Shown here: in pieces, positions 25,827 through 35,364 of the stretch
Layout of the letters: the number at the start of each line of letters is the position of its first letter
Numbering within the stretch: the first letter of the stretch is position 1
Assembly: GCF_013697775.1 (NCBI RefSeq)
Contig: NZ_JACCWG010000312.1
Location: forward strand, 1-35,364
Source of the DNA: Ramlibacter sp.
GTDB taxonomy: Bacteria; Pseudomonadota; Gammaproteobacteria; Burkholderiales; Burkholderiaceae_C
DNA: 35,364 nucleotides
Reading direction: 5' to 3'
Notes under the pieces: generated by a model
Databases searched by the model: none
Told to the model about the DNA's origin: nothing
The model's input: the letters and a program-made list of their open reading frames with translations, nothing else
Position numbers and translations under genes: made by a program

Positions 25827-27436
25827 TCAGGCGGGCAATTCCAGATAGCTGCGCGCAAGCTGGGCAAATGCCTCTACCTGCGGGTCCACGCCGTTCTCTT
25901 CCCGCAGCAGAGCCCCGACTTCCGCGGCTAGCGCCCCGGCCAGTCTGGCGTCCAGGAACAGCAGGCGCGAACGGCGCGCCAGCACGTCTTCCGCCGTCCG
26001 GGCGTACTCGTTGCGCGCGGCAAAGCGGACCATGGCTTCGGTGAGGCCGCCGCCCAGCTGCCGCCGGGCACCGGGCAAGCCATCCAACAGCGCGGCTTCG
26101 CTGCCATAGAGATGCGCGCCCGGCGCCGCGCTGATCGCGACATTGGCGCGCGCCCCGCCGGCAGGTCCCGCGCCGACCAGAAGCAAGTTGGCAGTCACTC
26201 CCGCCGCAGCTCTCGCCAGCAGGCCGGCCTCGAAGCATTTTTCCAGCACGTCCTCGGCGATCGCCCGGTAGGTCGTCCATTTGCCGCCGGTCACCGTAAC
26301 CAGACTGCCGCGGCTGACCAGCACCGTGTGCTCGCGGCTCAGCCCCTTGGTCTGCTCGCCCGCATCGCCAACGGGCTTCACCAGCGGCCGCAGGCCGACC
26401 CAGATGCTGCGGAGGTCGCCCACCCCTGGCGCCTTGGCCAGGTAGTGCGCCGACTCGCGCAGGATGAAGTCCAGTTCCTCCCGGAACGGCCTCGGCTCGC
26501 GCGGCAGGTCGCTGCGCGGCGTGTCGGTGGTGCCGAGGATCACCTTGCCCAGCCACGGCACGCCGAACAGCACCCGGCCGTCGGCCGTCTTGGGCACCAT
26601 CAGCGCGTGGTCGCTGTCCAGGAAGTGCCGATCCACCACCACGTGTACGCCCTGGCTGGGCGCCACCATGGGTTTGACGGGCCGGCCCGTGGCCTCGCCG
26701 TCCTGCGCGCGCAGCGCATCGACCCACACACCGGCGGCATTCACCACGCAGCGCGCGCGAAGCGTAAATTCACGCCCGGTTTCGGCGTCCTTGCATTGCA
26801 GGCCCGCCACCTTCCCACCTTCGTGGACCAGCCCGGTCACGCCGCAGTAGTTCACCAGCAGCGCGCCCTCACGCGCCGCGGTGCGGGCCAGCGCCAGGCG
26901 CGCGTCGTCGAACTGGCCATCCCAGTACTTCACGCCGCCCTTGAGCCCTTCGGCGCGCGCCGCCGGCAGGCAGCCCAGCACCTCGTTGCGGCTGAGGAAT
27001 TCCGTGGCGCCCAGGCCGGCGCGGCCGGCAAGCGCGTCGTACATCTTGAGCCCGACGCCGTAGAACGGCGTTTCCCAGAACTTGTACGACGGCATCACGA
27101 AGGCCAGCGGCTGCGCCAGGTGCGGCGCGTTGCGCAGCAGGGTGGCGCGCTCGTGCAGCGCTTCGCGTACCAGGCCAATGTCGCCCTGCGCCAGGTAGCG
27201 CACGCCGCCGTGTACCAGCTTGGTTGCGCGCGACGACGTGCCCTTGGCGAAATCGTGCGACTCCAGCAGCACCACGCTGAAGCCGCGCGCCGCCGCGTCC
27301 AGCGCCACGCCCAGCCCGGTGGCGCCGCCACCGACCACGGCGATGTCCCATGTGCGTGCCTCGCCCAGCCGGGTCAGCAATTCGGCGCGGCGCGTCGGCA
27401 GCGGTTGCGCGTCGCGTGCTGTGGCTTCAGCGTGCA

Positions 27437-27437
<1 letters not shown>
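25827..27437 (-). CDS. glpD: Aerobic glycerol-3-phosphate dehydrogenase
   Basis: From MHAEATARDAQPLPTRRAEL the protein has 536 residues. It is an FAD-dependent, membrane-associated enzyme that oxidises glycerol-3-phosphate to dihydroxyacetone phosphate and passes electrons to ubiquinone. The Rossmann FAD motif is DIAVVGGGATGLGVALDAAARG near residue 30. KGTSSRATKLVHGGVRYL, VVNAAGVWVDALR, KVILGTTDTPR, GLRPLVKP and VTGGKWTTYRAIAED follow in the GlpD order. The ATG shares one base with the glpK stop (TGATG), so translation is probably coupled. A longer in-frame start at 27548 lies inside glpK and was not used. Confidence 0.96.
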
Positions 27438-28984
<1,547 letters not shown>

Positions 28985-29020
28985 GGGCCATCAGCGTACC
29001 TCAAGCAAGCAGGCAAGGAC

Positions 29021-29026
29021 TAGACT
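29021..29026 (+). promoter_or_regulatory. Possible minus-10 element for a nearly leaderless phytase-like gene
   Basis: TAGACT lies eight bases before the ATG at 29035, so transcription from it would begin almost at the start codon. No Shine-Dalgarno sequence is properly placed, which agrees with leaderless expression. No clear minus-35 element is seen. It lies in the 50-bp divergent gap between glpK and this gene. Confidence 0.3.
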
Positions 29027-29034
29027 CGCCGCCC

Positions 29035-30168
29035 ATGCATTCACTCTTGCTGACCCGCCGCACCCTGCTGCGCGCGGGCGTTGCCGGCGCGGCGGCTTGT
29101 GTTGCCGCGTGCGCCGTCCCCTCTCTCGGCACCGCGCCGCCACGGCTGCGGCGCATCGGCGAGGCCACGCTGGCGCACCGGCTGAAGTTCCAGGACACGG
29201 TGGTCGGCGGCCTGTCGGCGCTGGACCACGACCCGGCGCGCGGCAGCTGGGTCGCGCTCAGCGACGACCGCTCCGAGCTCGGCCCGGCGCGCTTCTACAC
29301 GCTGTCGATCGGCATCGGCCCAGACGCGCTTGCGGTGCAGCTGCGTGGCGTGCATCTGCTGCGCCAGGCCGACGGCAGCACCTATCCCGCCCGGCACCAG
29401 GGCGGCGACGTGCCCGACCCCGAAGGCATGCGCCTGCTGCCGTCGGGCAACCTGCTGTGGTCCAGCGAGGGCGACATCGCCCGCGGCCTGTCGCCGGCGC
29501 TGCGCGAGATCCAGGCGGACGGCAGCCACGTGCGCGACTTCGCGCTGCCGCCGATGCTGCGTGCCCGCCCCGCCGCGGACAAGAGCGGGCCGCGCAACAA
29601 CCTGGCACTCGAAGGACTCGCACTCACGCCCGACGGCAGGGGCGCCTGGGCCGCGATGGAAAACGCGCTGCAGCAGGACGGCCCGATCCCGACGGCGGAA
29701 GCGCCCGGAGGCCCGTGCCGCATCACGCTGTTCGACGTGGCCGGCGGCACGCCGCTGCGGCAGCTCGCCTATGTGCCCGACGCGATTCCGGCACGTGCGA
29801 TTCCGCCGGGCGCCTTCGCCGACAACGGCGTCAGCGAGATCCTCATGGCCGACGCCGACCGCATGCTGGTGCTGGAGCGCGCCTTCATGATGGGGCGCGG
29901 CTTCTCGCTGCGGCTCTACCAGGTCGACGTGCGCGAGGGCAGCGACACGCTGGCCGTGCCGCAGCTCGCGCCCGGCAACCACCGGCCCGCGCCCAAGACG
30001 CTGCTGGCCGACTTCGCGCAGCTCGGGCTCGCGCGCCTGGACAATCTGGAAGGCATGTGCTGGGGCCCGCCCGGCGCCGGCGGCGCGCGCACCCTGGTGT
30101 TCGTGAGCGACGACAATTTCAACCCGCTGCAGGTCACGCAATTCGTCGCCTGCGAATTCCTGGAGTGA
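29035..30168 (+). CDS. Exported esterase-like/phytase-like family protein
   Basis: This 377-residue protein has a twin-arginine-like N-terminus (LLTRRTLLRAGVAG), a hydrophobic stretch and VAAC, which could be a lipobox, so it is exported as a Tat substrate or lipoprotein. The body fits the phytase-like (PF13449) beta-propeller family: VGGLSALDHDPARGSWVALSDDRS near residues 57-80, HQGGDVPDPEGMRLLPSGNLLWSSEG, RNNLALEGLALTPDGRGAWAAMEN, and LEGMCWGPP with TLVFVSDDNFNPLQVTQFVACEF at the end. The acidic loops could bind metal. The substrate is not known, and phytase activity should not be assumed. proC follows after five bases. Confidence 0.85.
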   Translation: MHSLLLTRRTLLRAGVAGAAACVAACAVPSLGTAPPRLRRIGEATLAHRLKFQDTVVGGLSALDHDPARGSWVALSDDRSELGPARFYTLSIGIGPDALAVQLRGVHLLRQADGSTYPARHQGGDVPDPEGMRLLPSGNLLWSSEGDIARGLSPALREIQADGSHVRDFALPPMLRARPAADKSGPRNNLALEGLALTPDGRGAWAAMENALQQDGPIPTAEAPGGPCRITLFDVAGGTPLRQLAYVPDAIPARAIPPGAFADNGVSEILMADADRMLVLERAFMMGRGFSLRLYQVDVREGSDTLAVPQLAPGNHRPAPKTLLADFAQLGLARLDNLEGMCWGPPGAGGARTLVFVSDDNFNPLQVTQFVACEFLE

Positions 30169-30173
30169 CGGAC

Positions 30174-31004
30174 ATGGCATACGCAGACGACAAGCACGGC
30201 ATCGCCTTCATCGGCGGCGGCAACATGGCCAGCGCCATCATCGGCGGGCTGCTGCGCCAGGGCGTGGCGCCCGGCGACATCGCGGTGGTCGAGCCGTTCG
30301 CGCCGGCGCGCGAGCGCCTGCACAGCGACTTCGGCCTGGCGCCGGTGGAGGCGCCCGGCCCGGAACTCGCGCGCGCGGGGCTGGTGGTCTGGGCGGTCAA
30401 GCCGCAGACCTTCCGCGCCGCCGCCCTGCAGGCCAGGCCGCACGTGGCGCAGGCGCTGCACCTGAGCGTGGCCGCGGGCATCCGCAGCGACAGCATCGTG
30501 GCCTGGCTGGGCACCGAGCGCATCGTGCGCACCATGCCCAACACGCCGGCCCTGGTCGGCAAGGGCATGACGGGGCTGTATGCACGCGCCGGCGTCAGTG
30601 CCGAAGACCGCGCGCGCGCCGAGGCCGTGGTCGCCACCACCGGCGAATTCCTGTGGGTGGCGGGCGAAAGCGACCTCGACACCGTCACCGCCGTGTCCGG
30701 GTCCGGCCCGGCCTACGTGTTCTTCTTCCTGGAAGCCATGACCCAGGCCGGCGTGGAAATGGGCCTGCCGCGCGAGCAGGCCTACCAGCTGGCGGTGGGC
30801 ACTTTTGTTGGCGCGTCCGAGCTGGCGCGTGCCTCGCAGGAGCCGCCCGAGCTGCTGCGCGAGCGGGTCACTTCCAAGGGCGGCACCACCTACGCTGCCA
30901 TCACCTCGATGGAGCGGGACAACGTGAAGGCGCTGTTCGTCAAGGCCATGCATGCGTCCCACCGGCGCGCGCAGGAACTGGGCGACGAGTTCGGCAAGAG
31001 CTGA
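30174..31004 (+). CDS. proC: Pyrroline-5-carboxylate reductase
   Basis: From MAYADDKHGIAFIGGGNMAS the protein has 276 residues and catalyses the last step of proline synthesis, reducing pyrroline-5-carboxylate with NAD(P)H. The Rossmann motif is IAFIGGGNMASAIIGGLL. Further marks are VVWAVKPQTF, RIVRTMPNTPALVGKGMTGL and TAVSGSGPAYVFFFLEAM, and the C-terminal RERVTSKGGTTYAAITSME is the proline-family signature. GGAG eight bases upstream of the ATG lies within the end of the previous gene, which supports this start and co-transcription. Confidence 0.97.
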   Translation: MAYADDKHGIAFIGGGNMASAIIGGLLRQGVAPGDIAVVEPFAPARERLHSDFGLAPVEAPGPELARAGLVVWAVKPQTFRAAALQARPHVAQALHLSVAAGIRSDSIVAWLGTERIVRTMPNTPALVGKGMTGLYARAGVSAEDRARAEAVVATTGEFLWVAGESDLDTVTAVSGSGPAYVFFFLEAMTQAGVEMGLPREQAYQLAVGTFVGASELARASQEPPELLRERVTSKGGTTYAAITSMERDNVKALFVKAMHASHRRAQELGDEFGKS

Positions 31005-31022
31005 CGCTGCGCCGGCTGTCCG

Positions 31023-31880
31023 CTACCGCAGCGCATAGCCGGCCACGATGCCGGCGAACAGGGCAAAGCCGACCCAGTGGTTCAGGCGAAAGGCCTTGAA
31101 GCAGCCTTCGCGCGTGCGCTTGCGGATCAGGGTGAAATGCCACGCGGCCTGCGCGGCTGCAGCAGCCATCGCCAGGGCCAGTACCGCGGCCGGAATGCGC
31201 CCGGCCAGCACCGCGCCCCAGACCGCCAGATAGACGCCGTAGCAGGCCATCACCACCGCCACGTCGGCGCGGCCGAGCGTGATGGCCGAGGTTTTCATGC
31301 CGATTCTCAGGTCGTCGTCGCGGTCGACCATGGCGTATTCGGTGTCGTAGGCCAGCACCCAGAACAGGTTGCCCAGCAGCAGCACCCAGGCCAGCAGCGG
31401 CACCTCGGACCGCACGGCGGCGAACGCCATCGGAATGCCGAAGCTGAAGGCGACGCCCAGCACCGCCTGCGGCATCGACACATGGCGCTTGGCATAGGGA
31501 TAGGCCAGCGCGATCGCCAGCGCCGCGAACGACCAGGCGATGGCCGCGCGGCTGGTGGTCAGCACCAGCGCGAAGGCGACGAGCGCGAGCACCGCGCCGA
31601 GCACCAATGCCTCCTTCACCGACACGCAGCCGGCCGTCACCGGCCGCTGCGCGGTGCGCTTCACGTGCCGGTCGAACTCGCGGTCGGCCACGTCGTTGAC
31701 GCAGCAGCCGGCGCTGCGCATGAGGACGGTGCCGAGGGTGAACACCGCCAGCAGGTGCCAGCCCGGAAAGCCGTCCGCCGCAATCCACAGCGCGCCGAGC
31801 GTCGGCCACAGCAGCAGCAGCCAGCCGGCGGGCCGGTTCCAGCGGATCAGGTCGAGGTAGAGCGCCAGCTTGCCGTCCAT
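31023..31880 (-). CDS. ubiA: 4-hydroxybenzoate polyprenyltransferase
   Basis: This 285-residue membrane protein of the UbiA superfamily attaches the polyprenyl tail to 4-hydroxybenzoate in ubiquinone synthesis. The two Mg-diphosphate motifs are visible: [12 protein letters not shown] near residue 62 and [12 protein letters not shown] near 180. [13 protein letters not shown] near the N-terminus and about eight hydrophobic segments also fit. The start at 31880 is supported by AAGGA seven bases before it, overlapping the end of the peroxidase gene. Its 3' end is only 18 bp from the convergent proC. Confidence 0.96.
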   Translation of the reverse strand: MDGKLALYLDLIRWNRPAGWLLLLWPTLGALWIAADGFPGWHLLAVFTLGTVLMRSAGCCVNDVADREFDRHVKRTAQRPVTAGCVSVKEALVLGAVLALVAFALVLTTSRAAIAWSFAALAIALAYPYAKRHVSMPQAVLGVAFSFGIPMAFAAVRSEVPLLAWVLLLGNLFWVLAYDTEYAMVDRDDDLRIGMKTSAITLGRADVAVVMACYGVYLAVWGAVLAGRIPAAVLALAMAAAAAQAAWHFTLIRKRTREGCFKAFRLNHWVGFALFAGIVAGYALR

Positions 31881-31891
31881 CGGCACGTCCT

Positions 31892-32815
31892 TCAGCAGCC
31901 CAGCTGGCGCAGGTCGAGCCGGCCGTCCTGCATCGGCGGGCACCAGAAACAGGCGCCGTTGACCGGCCTGGAGATGCGAAACATGGCATCGACCACACCG
32001 TCGTCGTGGCCGGCCATGCGGCGCATCTGCGCCTCGAAGGCGTCCAGCGACCTGCCGAAGGCGACGAACAGCAAACCGGCCTCCATGCCCGTCATCCAGG
32101 GCATGGAGCGGCGCAGCATGAAGGCCGGGGGCTCGAAGCTTTCCTGCGCCGTGCGCTTGACGTGCGCCCACTCGGGCGAGTCGTCCAGCTCCTCGTTGGT
32201 CTTGCGGTCGCGGCCAAAGTGCTGGTTGGCCTCGTCGTCGCCCAGCGCCTCGAAGGCGTCCAGGTCGTGCACCCACTGCTGCACGGCCACGAAGCTGGAA
32301 CCATCCAGGCCGGGCCCCAGGCCCTGCGCGAACGCGGCTTGCTCGGCCGCTTCGCCGGTCGGGTTCTCGGTGCCGTCCTCGTAGCCGGTCAGGTCGCGGC
32401 CGTGGCCGCTGTCGCCCAGCGCGTGGCGGAACGCATCCACCACGTGGCGCACGGTGAACACCGGCGCCAGCGCCTTCTGCACCTTGCGCGTCAGGTGCAG
32501 CAGCTCGCCCAGGTCGTCGCCGCGCACCCAGCACCAGATGGTGCCGGGCGTGGATGGAACCTTCACGTACTGGCTGGAGAAGTCGGGAAGCTCGTGCAGG
32601 CCGGGCACCTCGGCGCCGAGCGCGGCGGCGAGTGTGGGGCCGATGCCGAGCACCACGTCGCTGCCGTTGACCAGCGGCGACAGGCGCCCCAGCGCATCCT
32701 TGATGGCCTGGGCATCGGCACCTCGATGGGCGCCCTGGTCAGCGATGGAGAAGAACACATAGCGTGCCACCGCGGGCACGCCGTCGATGATTCCGGGTTG
32801 GGCGGGCAGGGTCAT
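31892..32815 (-). CDS. Dyp-type (dye-decolorizing) peroxidase
   Basis: The 307-residue haem peroxidase has the distal GxxDG motif with its catalytic aspartate ([12 protein letters not shown] near residue 145), the proximal histidine region [25 protein letters not shown] with the conserved distal arginine, and [18 protein letters not shown]. It most resembles the B class (YfeX/DypB-like) without a signal peptide, hence cytoplasmic or encapsulin-borne; no encapsulin gene is in view. It lies 46 bp after oxyR and 11 bp before ubiA, so it may belong to a peroxide-responsive unit. Confidence 0.93.
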   Translation of the reverse strand: MTLPAQPGIIDGVPAVARYVFFSIADQGAHRGADAQAIKDALGRLSPLVNGSDVVLGIGPTLAAALGAEVPGLHELPDFSSQYVKVPSTPGTIWCWVRGDDLGELLHLTRKVQKALAPVFTVRHVVDAFRHALGDSGHGRDLTGYEDGTENPTGEAAEQAAFAQGLGPGLDGSSFVAVQQWVHDLDAFEALGDDEANQHFGRDRKTNEELDDSPEWAHVKRTAQESFEPPAFMLRRSMPWMTGMEAGLLFVAFGRSLDAFEAQMRRMAGHDDGVVDAMFRISRPVNGACFWCPPMQDGRLDLRQLGC

Positions 32816-32847
32816 GGCGCCATCTTAGGGGCGGTCGAAAGCCCATG

Positions 32848-32874
32848 TCACGACAGCCGCATCACGACAGCCGC
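32848..32874 (-). repeat. Tandem duplication of the oxyR stop region
   Basis: A 13-base sequence (32862-32874) containing the last codons and stop of oxyR is repeated directly at 32848-32860 with a 14-base period. The second copy lies after the stop and is non-coding, so the protein is not altered. Confidence 0.8.
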
Positions 32875-33815
32875 TTCACTCCCGGCAGTTCGCAGGCGTA
32901 GATGGAATTGCGCAGCGCGGCGATGGCCTCGTAGCGGGTGAAGCTGCGCCGCCAGGCCAGCACCACGCGGCGGCTGGGCGGGTCGCCGTCGAACGGGATG
33001 TACTTGACGAAGCTCTCGTCGTCGTTGCGCCGCCGCGGCTTGGCCAGCAGCGCGCCCTTGGGCACCGACAGGCGCGGCACCAGGGTCACGCCCATGCCGG
33101 CGGCCACCATGTGCTTGATGGTTTCCAGCGACGAGCCTTCGAAGCTCTTGCGGATGCCTTCGGCATCGCTGGAAAAGCGCGCGAATTCGGGGCAGACCTC
33201 CAGCACGTGGTCGCGAAAGCAGTGGCCGGTGCCCAGCAGCAGCATGGTCTCCGTCTTGAGCTCCTCGGCGGTGATGGTCTTGTGGGCCGCGAACGCATGG
33301 GTGCTCGGCACGGCCGCGAGGAATGGCTCGTCGTACAGTGGCGCGATCGCCAGGCCGGTGTCGGGAAACGGCTCGGCCATGATGGCGCAGTCGATCTCTC
33401 CGGTGCGCAGCATCTCCAGCAGCCGCACGGTGAAGTTCTCCTGCAGCATCAGCGGCATTTGCGGCGTGCGCTCGATGGCCTGGCGCACCAGGTCGGGCAG
33501 CAGGTAGGGGCCGATGGTGTAGATCACGCCCAGCTTCAGCGGGCCGGCCAGCGGGTCCTTGCCGCGCTTGGCGATCTCCTTGATGGCCGCCGCCTGCTCC
33601 AGCACGCTTTGCGCCTGCCGCACGATCTCCTCGCCCAGCGGCGTCACCGACACCTCGTTGGCGCTGCGCTCGAACAGCTTGACCTCCAGCTCGTCTTCCA
33701 GCTTCTTGATCGCCACCGACAGGGTCGGCTGCGAGACGAAGCAGGCCTCGGCCGCATGGCCGAAATGCTTTTCGCGCGCGACGGCCACGATGTATTTGAG
33801 TTCTGTCAGCGTCAT
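32862..33815 (-). CDS. oxyR: Peroxide-sensing LysR-type regulator OxyR
   Basis: From MTLTELKYIVAVAREKHFG the protein has 317 residues. The helix-turn-helix FGHAAEACFVSQPTLSVAIKKLEDEL is followed by the effector domain. The redox pair is present: GTGHCFRDHVLEVCPEF has the peroxidatic cysteine and a second cysteine nine residues later, as Cys199 and Cys208 in E. coli. It is expected to sense hydrogen peroxide by disulphide formation and control defence genes. A longer in-frame start (33851) reads back into recG and was rejected. The chosen ATG is seven bases after the recG stop. Confidence 0.95.
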   Translation of the reverse strand: MTLTELKYIVAVAREKHFGHAAEACFVSQPTLSVAIKKLEDELEVKLFERSANEVSVTPLGEEIVRQAQSVLEQAAAIKEIAKRGKDPLAGPLKLGVIYTIGPYLLPDLVRQAIERTPQMPLMLQENFTVRLLEMLRTGEIDCAIMAEPFPDTGLAIAPLYDEPFLAAVPSTHAFAAHKTITAEELKTETMLLLGTGHCFRDHVLEVCPEFARFSSDAEGIRKSFEGSSLETIKHMVAAGMGVTLVPRLSVPKGALLAKPRRRNDDESFVKYIPFDGDPPSRRVVLAWRRSFTRYEAIAALRNSIYACELPGVKRLS

Positions 33816-33822
33816 TGCCGGA

Positions 33823-35364
33823 TCAAGCCTTGAGGTATTCGGATTTTCCACCCAGCCAGCGCGCCACGTGCCGCTCGGCGAGCTCAGGATAACGGTCGAG
33901 CATCTGCGGCGCCAGTGCGCGGGCCCATTCCAGCCATCGCGTGTCGGTCAGCAGGTCGGCGAAGCGCAGCATCGGCGCGCCCGACTGCCGCGCGCCCAGG
34001 AATTCGCCCGGCCCGCGGATATCCAGGTCGCGCCGGGCGATCTCGAAGCCGTCGGTGGTCTCCGCCATGGCTTTCAGGCGGGCGCGCGCCGTCTCGCCCA
34101 CCCGGCCGCTCTGCCCCGTGGCGTAGAGCAGGATGCAGGCCGATGCCGCGGCGCCGCGGCCGACGCGGCCGCGCAGCTGGTGCAGCTGCGACAGGCCGAA
34201 GCGCTCGGCATGCTCGATCACCATCAGCGAGGCATTCGGCACGTCGACGCCGACCTCGATCACGGTGGTGGACACCAGCACGCCCATCTGGCCGTCGGTG
34301 AAGAGCGCCATCACCGCCTTCTTCTCCTGCGGCGGCATGCGCGAATGCAGCAGGCCGACCATCACGCCCGGCAGCACCTCCGCCAGCGCCTGGTGGGTGG
34401 CGGTGGCGTTGGTCAGGTCCAGCGCCTCGCTCTCCTCGATCAAGGGGCAGACCCAGTACACCTGCCGGCCGGCCGCCACCTGCGACCGGATGCGCTCGAC
34501 CACCTGCTCGCGGCGGCTGTCGGCGATCAGCTTGGTGACCACCGGCGTGCGGCCGGGCGGCAATTCGTCGACGGTGGAGACGTCCAGGTCGGCGTAGTAG
34601 CTCATCGCAAGCGTGCGCGGGATCGGCGTGGCCGACATCATCAGCATGTGCGGTTCGTGCCCGTGCGCCGCCATCTTCGCGCGCAATGCCAGGCGCTGCT
34701 GCACGCCGAAGCGGTGCTGCTCGTCGATGACCGCCAGCGCCAGGTTCCTGAACTGCACCTGGTCCTGGATCACCGCGTGCGTGCCGACCACCAGCGCCGC
34801 CTCTCCGCTGCCCACCAGCGCCACCATCTGCGTGCGTTCCTTCTTGCGCTGGCTGCCGGTGAGCCACGCCACGCGCAGGCCGCGCGGCGCCAGCAGCGGC
34901 TCCAGCCAGCCGATCAGCTTGCGGAAATGCTGCTCGGCCAGGATCTCGGTCGGCGCCATCAGCGCGCACTGCCAGCCGGCGTCGATGGCGATGGTCGCCG
35001 CCAGCGCCGCCACCACCGTCTTGCCGGAGCCCACGTCGCCCTGCAGCAGCCGGTGCATGGGCACGGGGCGGCCCAGGTCATGGGCGATCTCTTCGCAGAC
35101 GCGGTGCTGGGCCCGCGTCAGCAGGAACGGCAACGCGGCCAGCAGCTGCTCGTGCAGGCCGGCCGGCTTGGCCATGAGCGCGGGGGCCAACAGCCGCGCA
35201 TGCTCGCGCCGGCTTTCCAGTTGCGACAGCTGCTGCGCGAGCAGCTCCTCGGCCTTCAGGCGCTGCCAGGCCGGATGCGCGCGGTCTTCCAGCGCGGCGA
35301 GTGCCGCGTCGGGCGGCGGCTGGTGAAGGAACTGCAGCGCGTCGCGCAGGCGCCAGATGGCGCC
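33823..35364 (-). CDS. recG: ATP-dependent DNA helicase RecG (N-terminus off right edge)
   Basis: About 513 residues are visible, against about 690 in the family. The frame continues without a start to the window edge (GAIWRLRDALQFLHQ), so the N-terminal wedge domain is outside. Motifs seen are RLLQGDVGSGKT (Walker A), APTEILAEQH, TGSQRKKER, VIDEQHRFGVQQR (DEAH-type box II), MMSATPIPRTLA, STTVIEVGVDVPNASLM and QLRGRVGRGAAAS, with the C-terminal DIRGPGEFLGARQSG. RecG remodels stalled replication forks and Holliday junctions. oxyR follows directly. Confidence 0.97.
   Translation of the reverse strand, partial: GAIWRLRDALQFLHQPPPDAALAALEDRAHPAWQRLKAEELLAQQLSQLESRREHARLLAPALMAKPAGLHEQLLAALPFLLTRAQHRVCEEIAHDLGRPVPMHRLLQGDVGSGKTVVAALAATIAIDAGWQCALMAPTEILAEQHFRKLIGWLEPLLAPRGLRVAWLTGSQRKKERTQMVALVGSGEAALVVGTHAVIQDQVQFRNLALAVIDEQHRFGVQQRLALRAKMAAHGHEPHMLMMSATPIPRTLAMSYYADLDVSTVDELPPGRTPVVTKLIADSRREQVVERIRSQVAAGRQVYWVCPLIEESEALDLTNATATHQALAEVLPGVMVGLLHSRMPPQEKKAVMALFTDGQMGVLVSTTVIEVGVDVPNASLMVIEHAERFGLSQLHQLRGRVGRGAAASACILLYATGQSGRVGETARARLKAMAETTDGFEIARRDLDIRGPGEFLGARQSGAPMLRFADLLTDTRWLEWARALAPQMLDRYPELAERHVARWLGGKSEYLKA

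Noticed and set aside
31005-31040. Terminator between convergent proC and ubiA (GCTGCG with CGCAGC)
   Set aside because: The stem is short with a loop of about 14 bases, has no T-run on either side, and overlaps the ubiA end, so it is not convincing.
31023-32534. A 503-codon minus-strand frame as an extended UbiA
   Set aside because: The first 218 codons are an out-of-frame reading of the Dyp peroxidase gene. UbiA homology begins at 31880, where a ribosome site is present.

Overview
The window reads as a high-GC chromosome segment of a betaproteobacterium, most likely order Burkholderiales and plausibly family Comamonadaceae. The grounds are the style of the ribosomal proteins, the 329-residue RNA polymerase alpha subunit, the recG-oxyR and glpK-glpD pairs, and strong GC bias at third codon positions. 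No taxonomic search could be run. Almost every gene is on the minus strand.

Left (1-15949, minus): one uninterrupted reading frame runs from an ATG at 15949 off the left edge, giving at least 5,316 codons. It encodes a giant YD/RHS-repeat protein. From N to C terminus it has a short capping region, a very long YD block, two about 115-residue beta-sandwich-like units, more YD repeats, an array of about 11 further units of the same type, YD repeats again, a LysM domain, a hydrophobic segment and a Gly/Ala-rich tail that is cut by the window edge. A small TPR protein (16119-16724, plus) is divergent to it. The 169-bp gap between them carries two facing-away promoters with the spacing and sequence of sigma-28 (FliA) sites (TAAA, then GCCGAT, with an 11-base spacer between the two octamers). 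This suggests the pair belongs to the motility regulon.

Middle (16752-25819, minus): a strong sigma-70-like promoter precedes rplN, followed by rplX, rplE, rpsN, rpsH, rplF, rplR, rpsE, rpmD, rplO, secY, rpmJ, rpsM, rpsK, rpsD, rpoA and rplQ (the spc and alpha operons fused). An initiator tRNA-fMet lies 19 bp after rplQ. The block ends at a two-way terminator shared with the TPR gene. infA is not between secY and rpmJ, and the S10-type genes are not upstream of rplN; glpD lies there instead.

Right (25827-35364): glpK-glpD (minus, one-base overlap) is a glycerol catabolic pair. glpK carries an in-frame palindromic insertion with a run of nine G. Next come a divergent phytase-like lipoprotein or Tat-exported protein and proC (plus). 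They converge on a minus-strand run of recG (cut by the right edge), oxyR, a Dyp-type peroxidase gene and ubiA, which groups replication repair, peroxide sensing, peroxide removal and ubiquinone synthesis.

The most unusual content is the giant mosaic YD protein with its paired sigma-28-like promoters, and the altered glpK.
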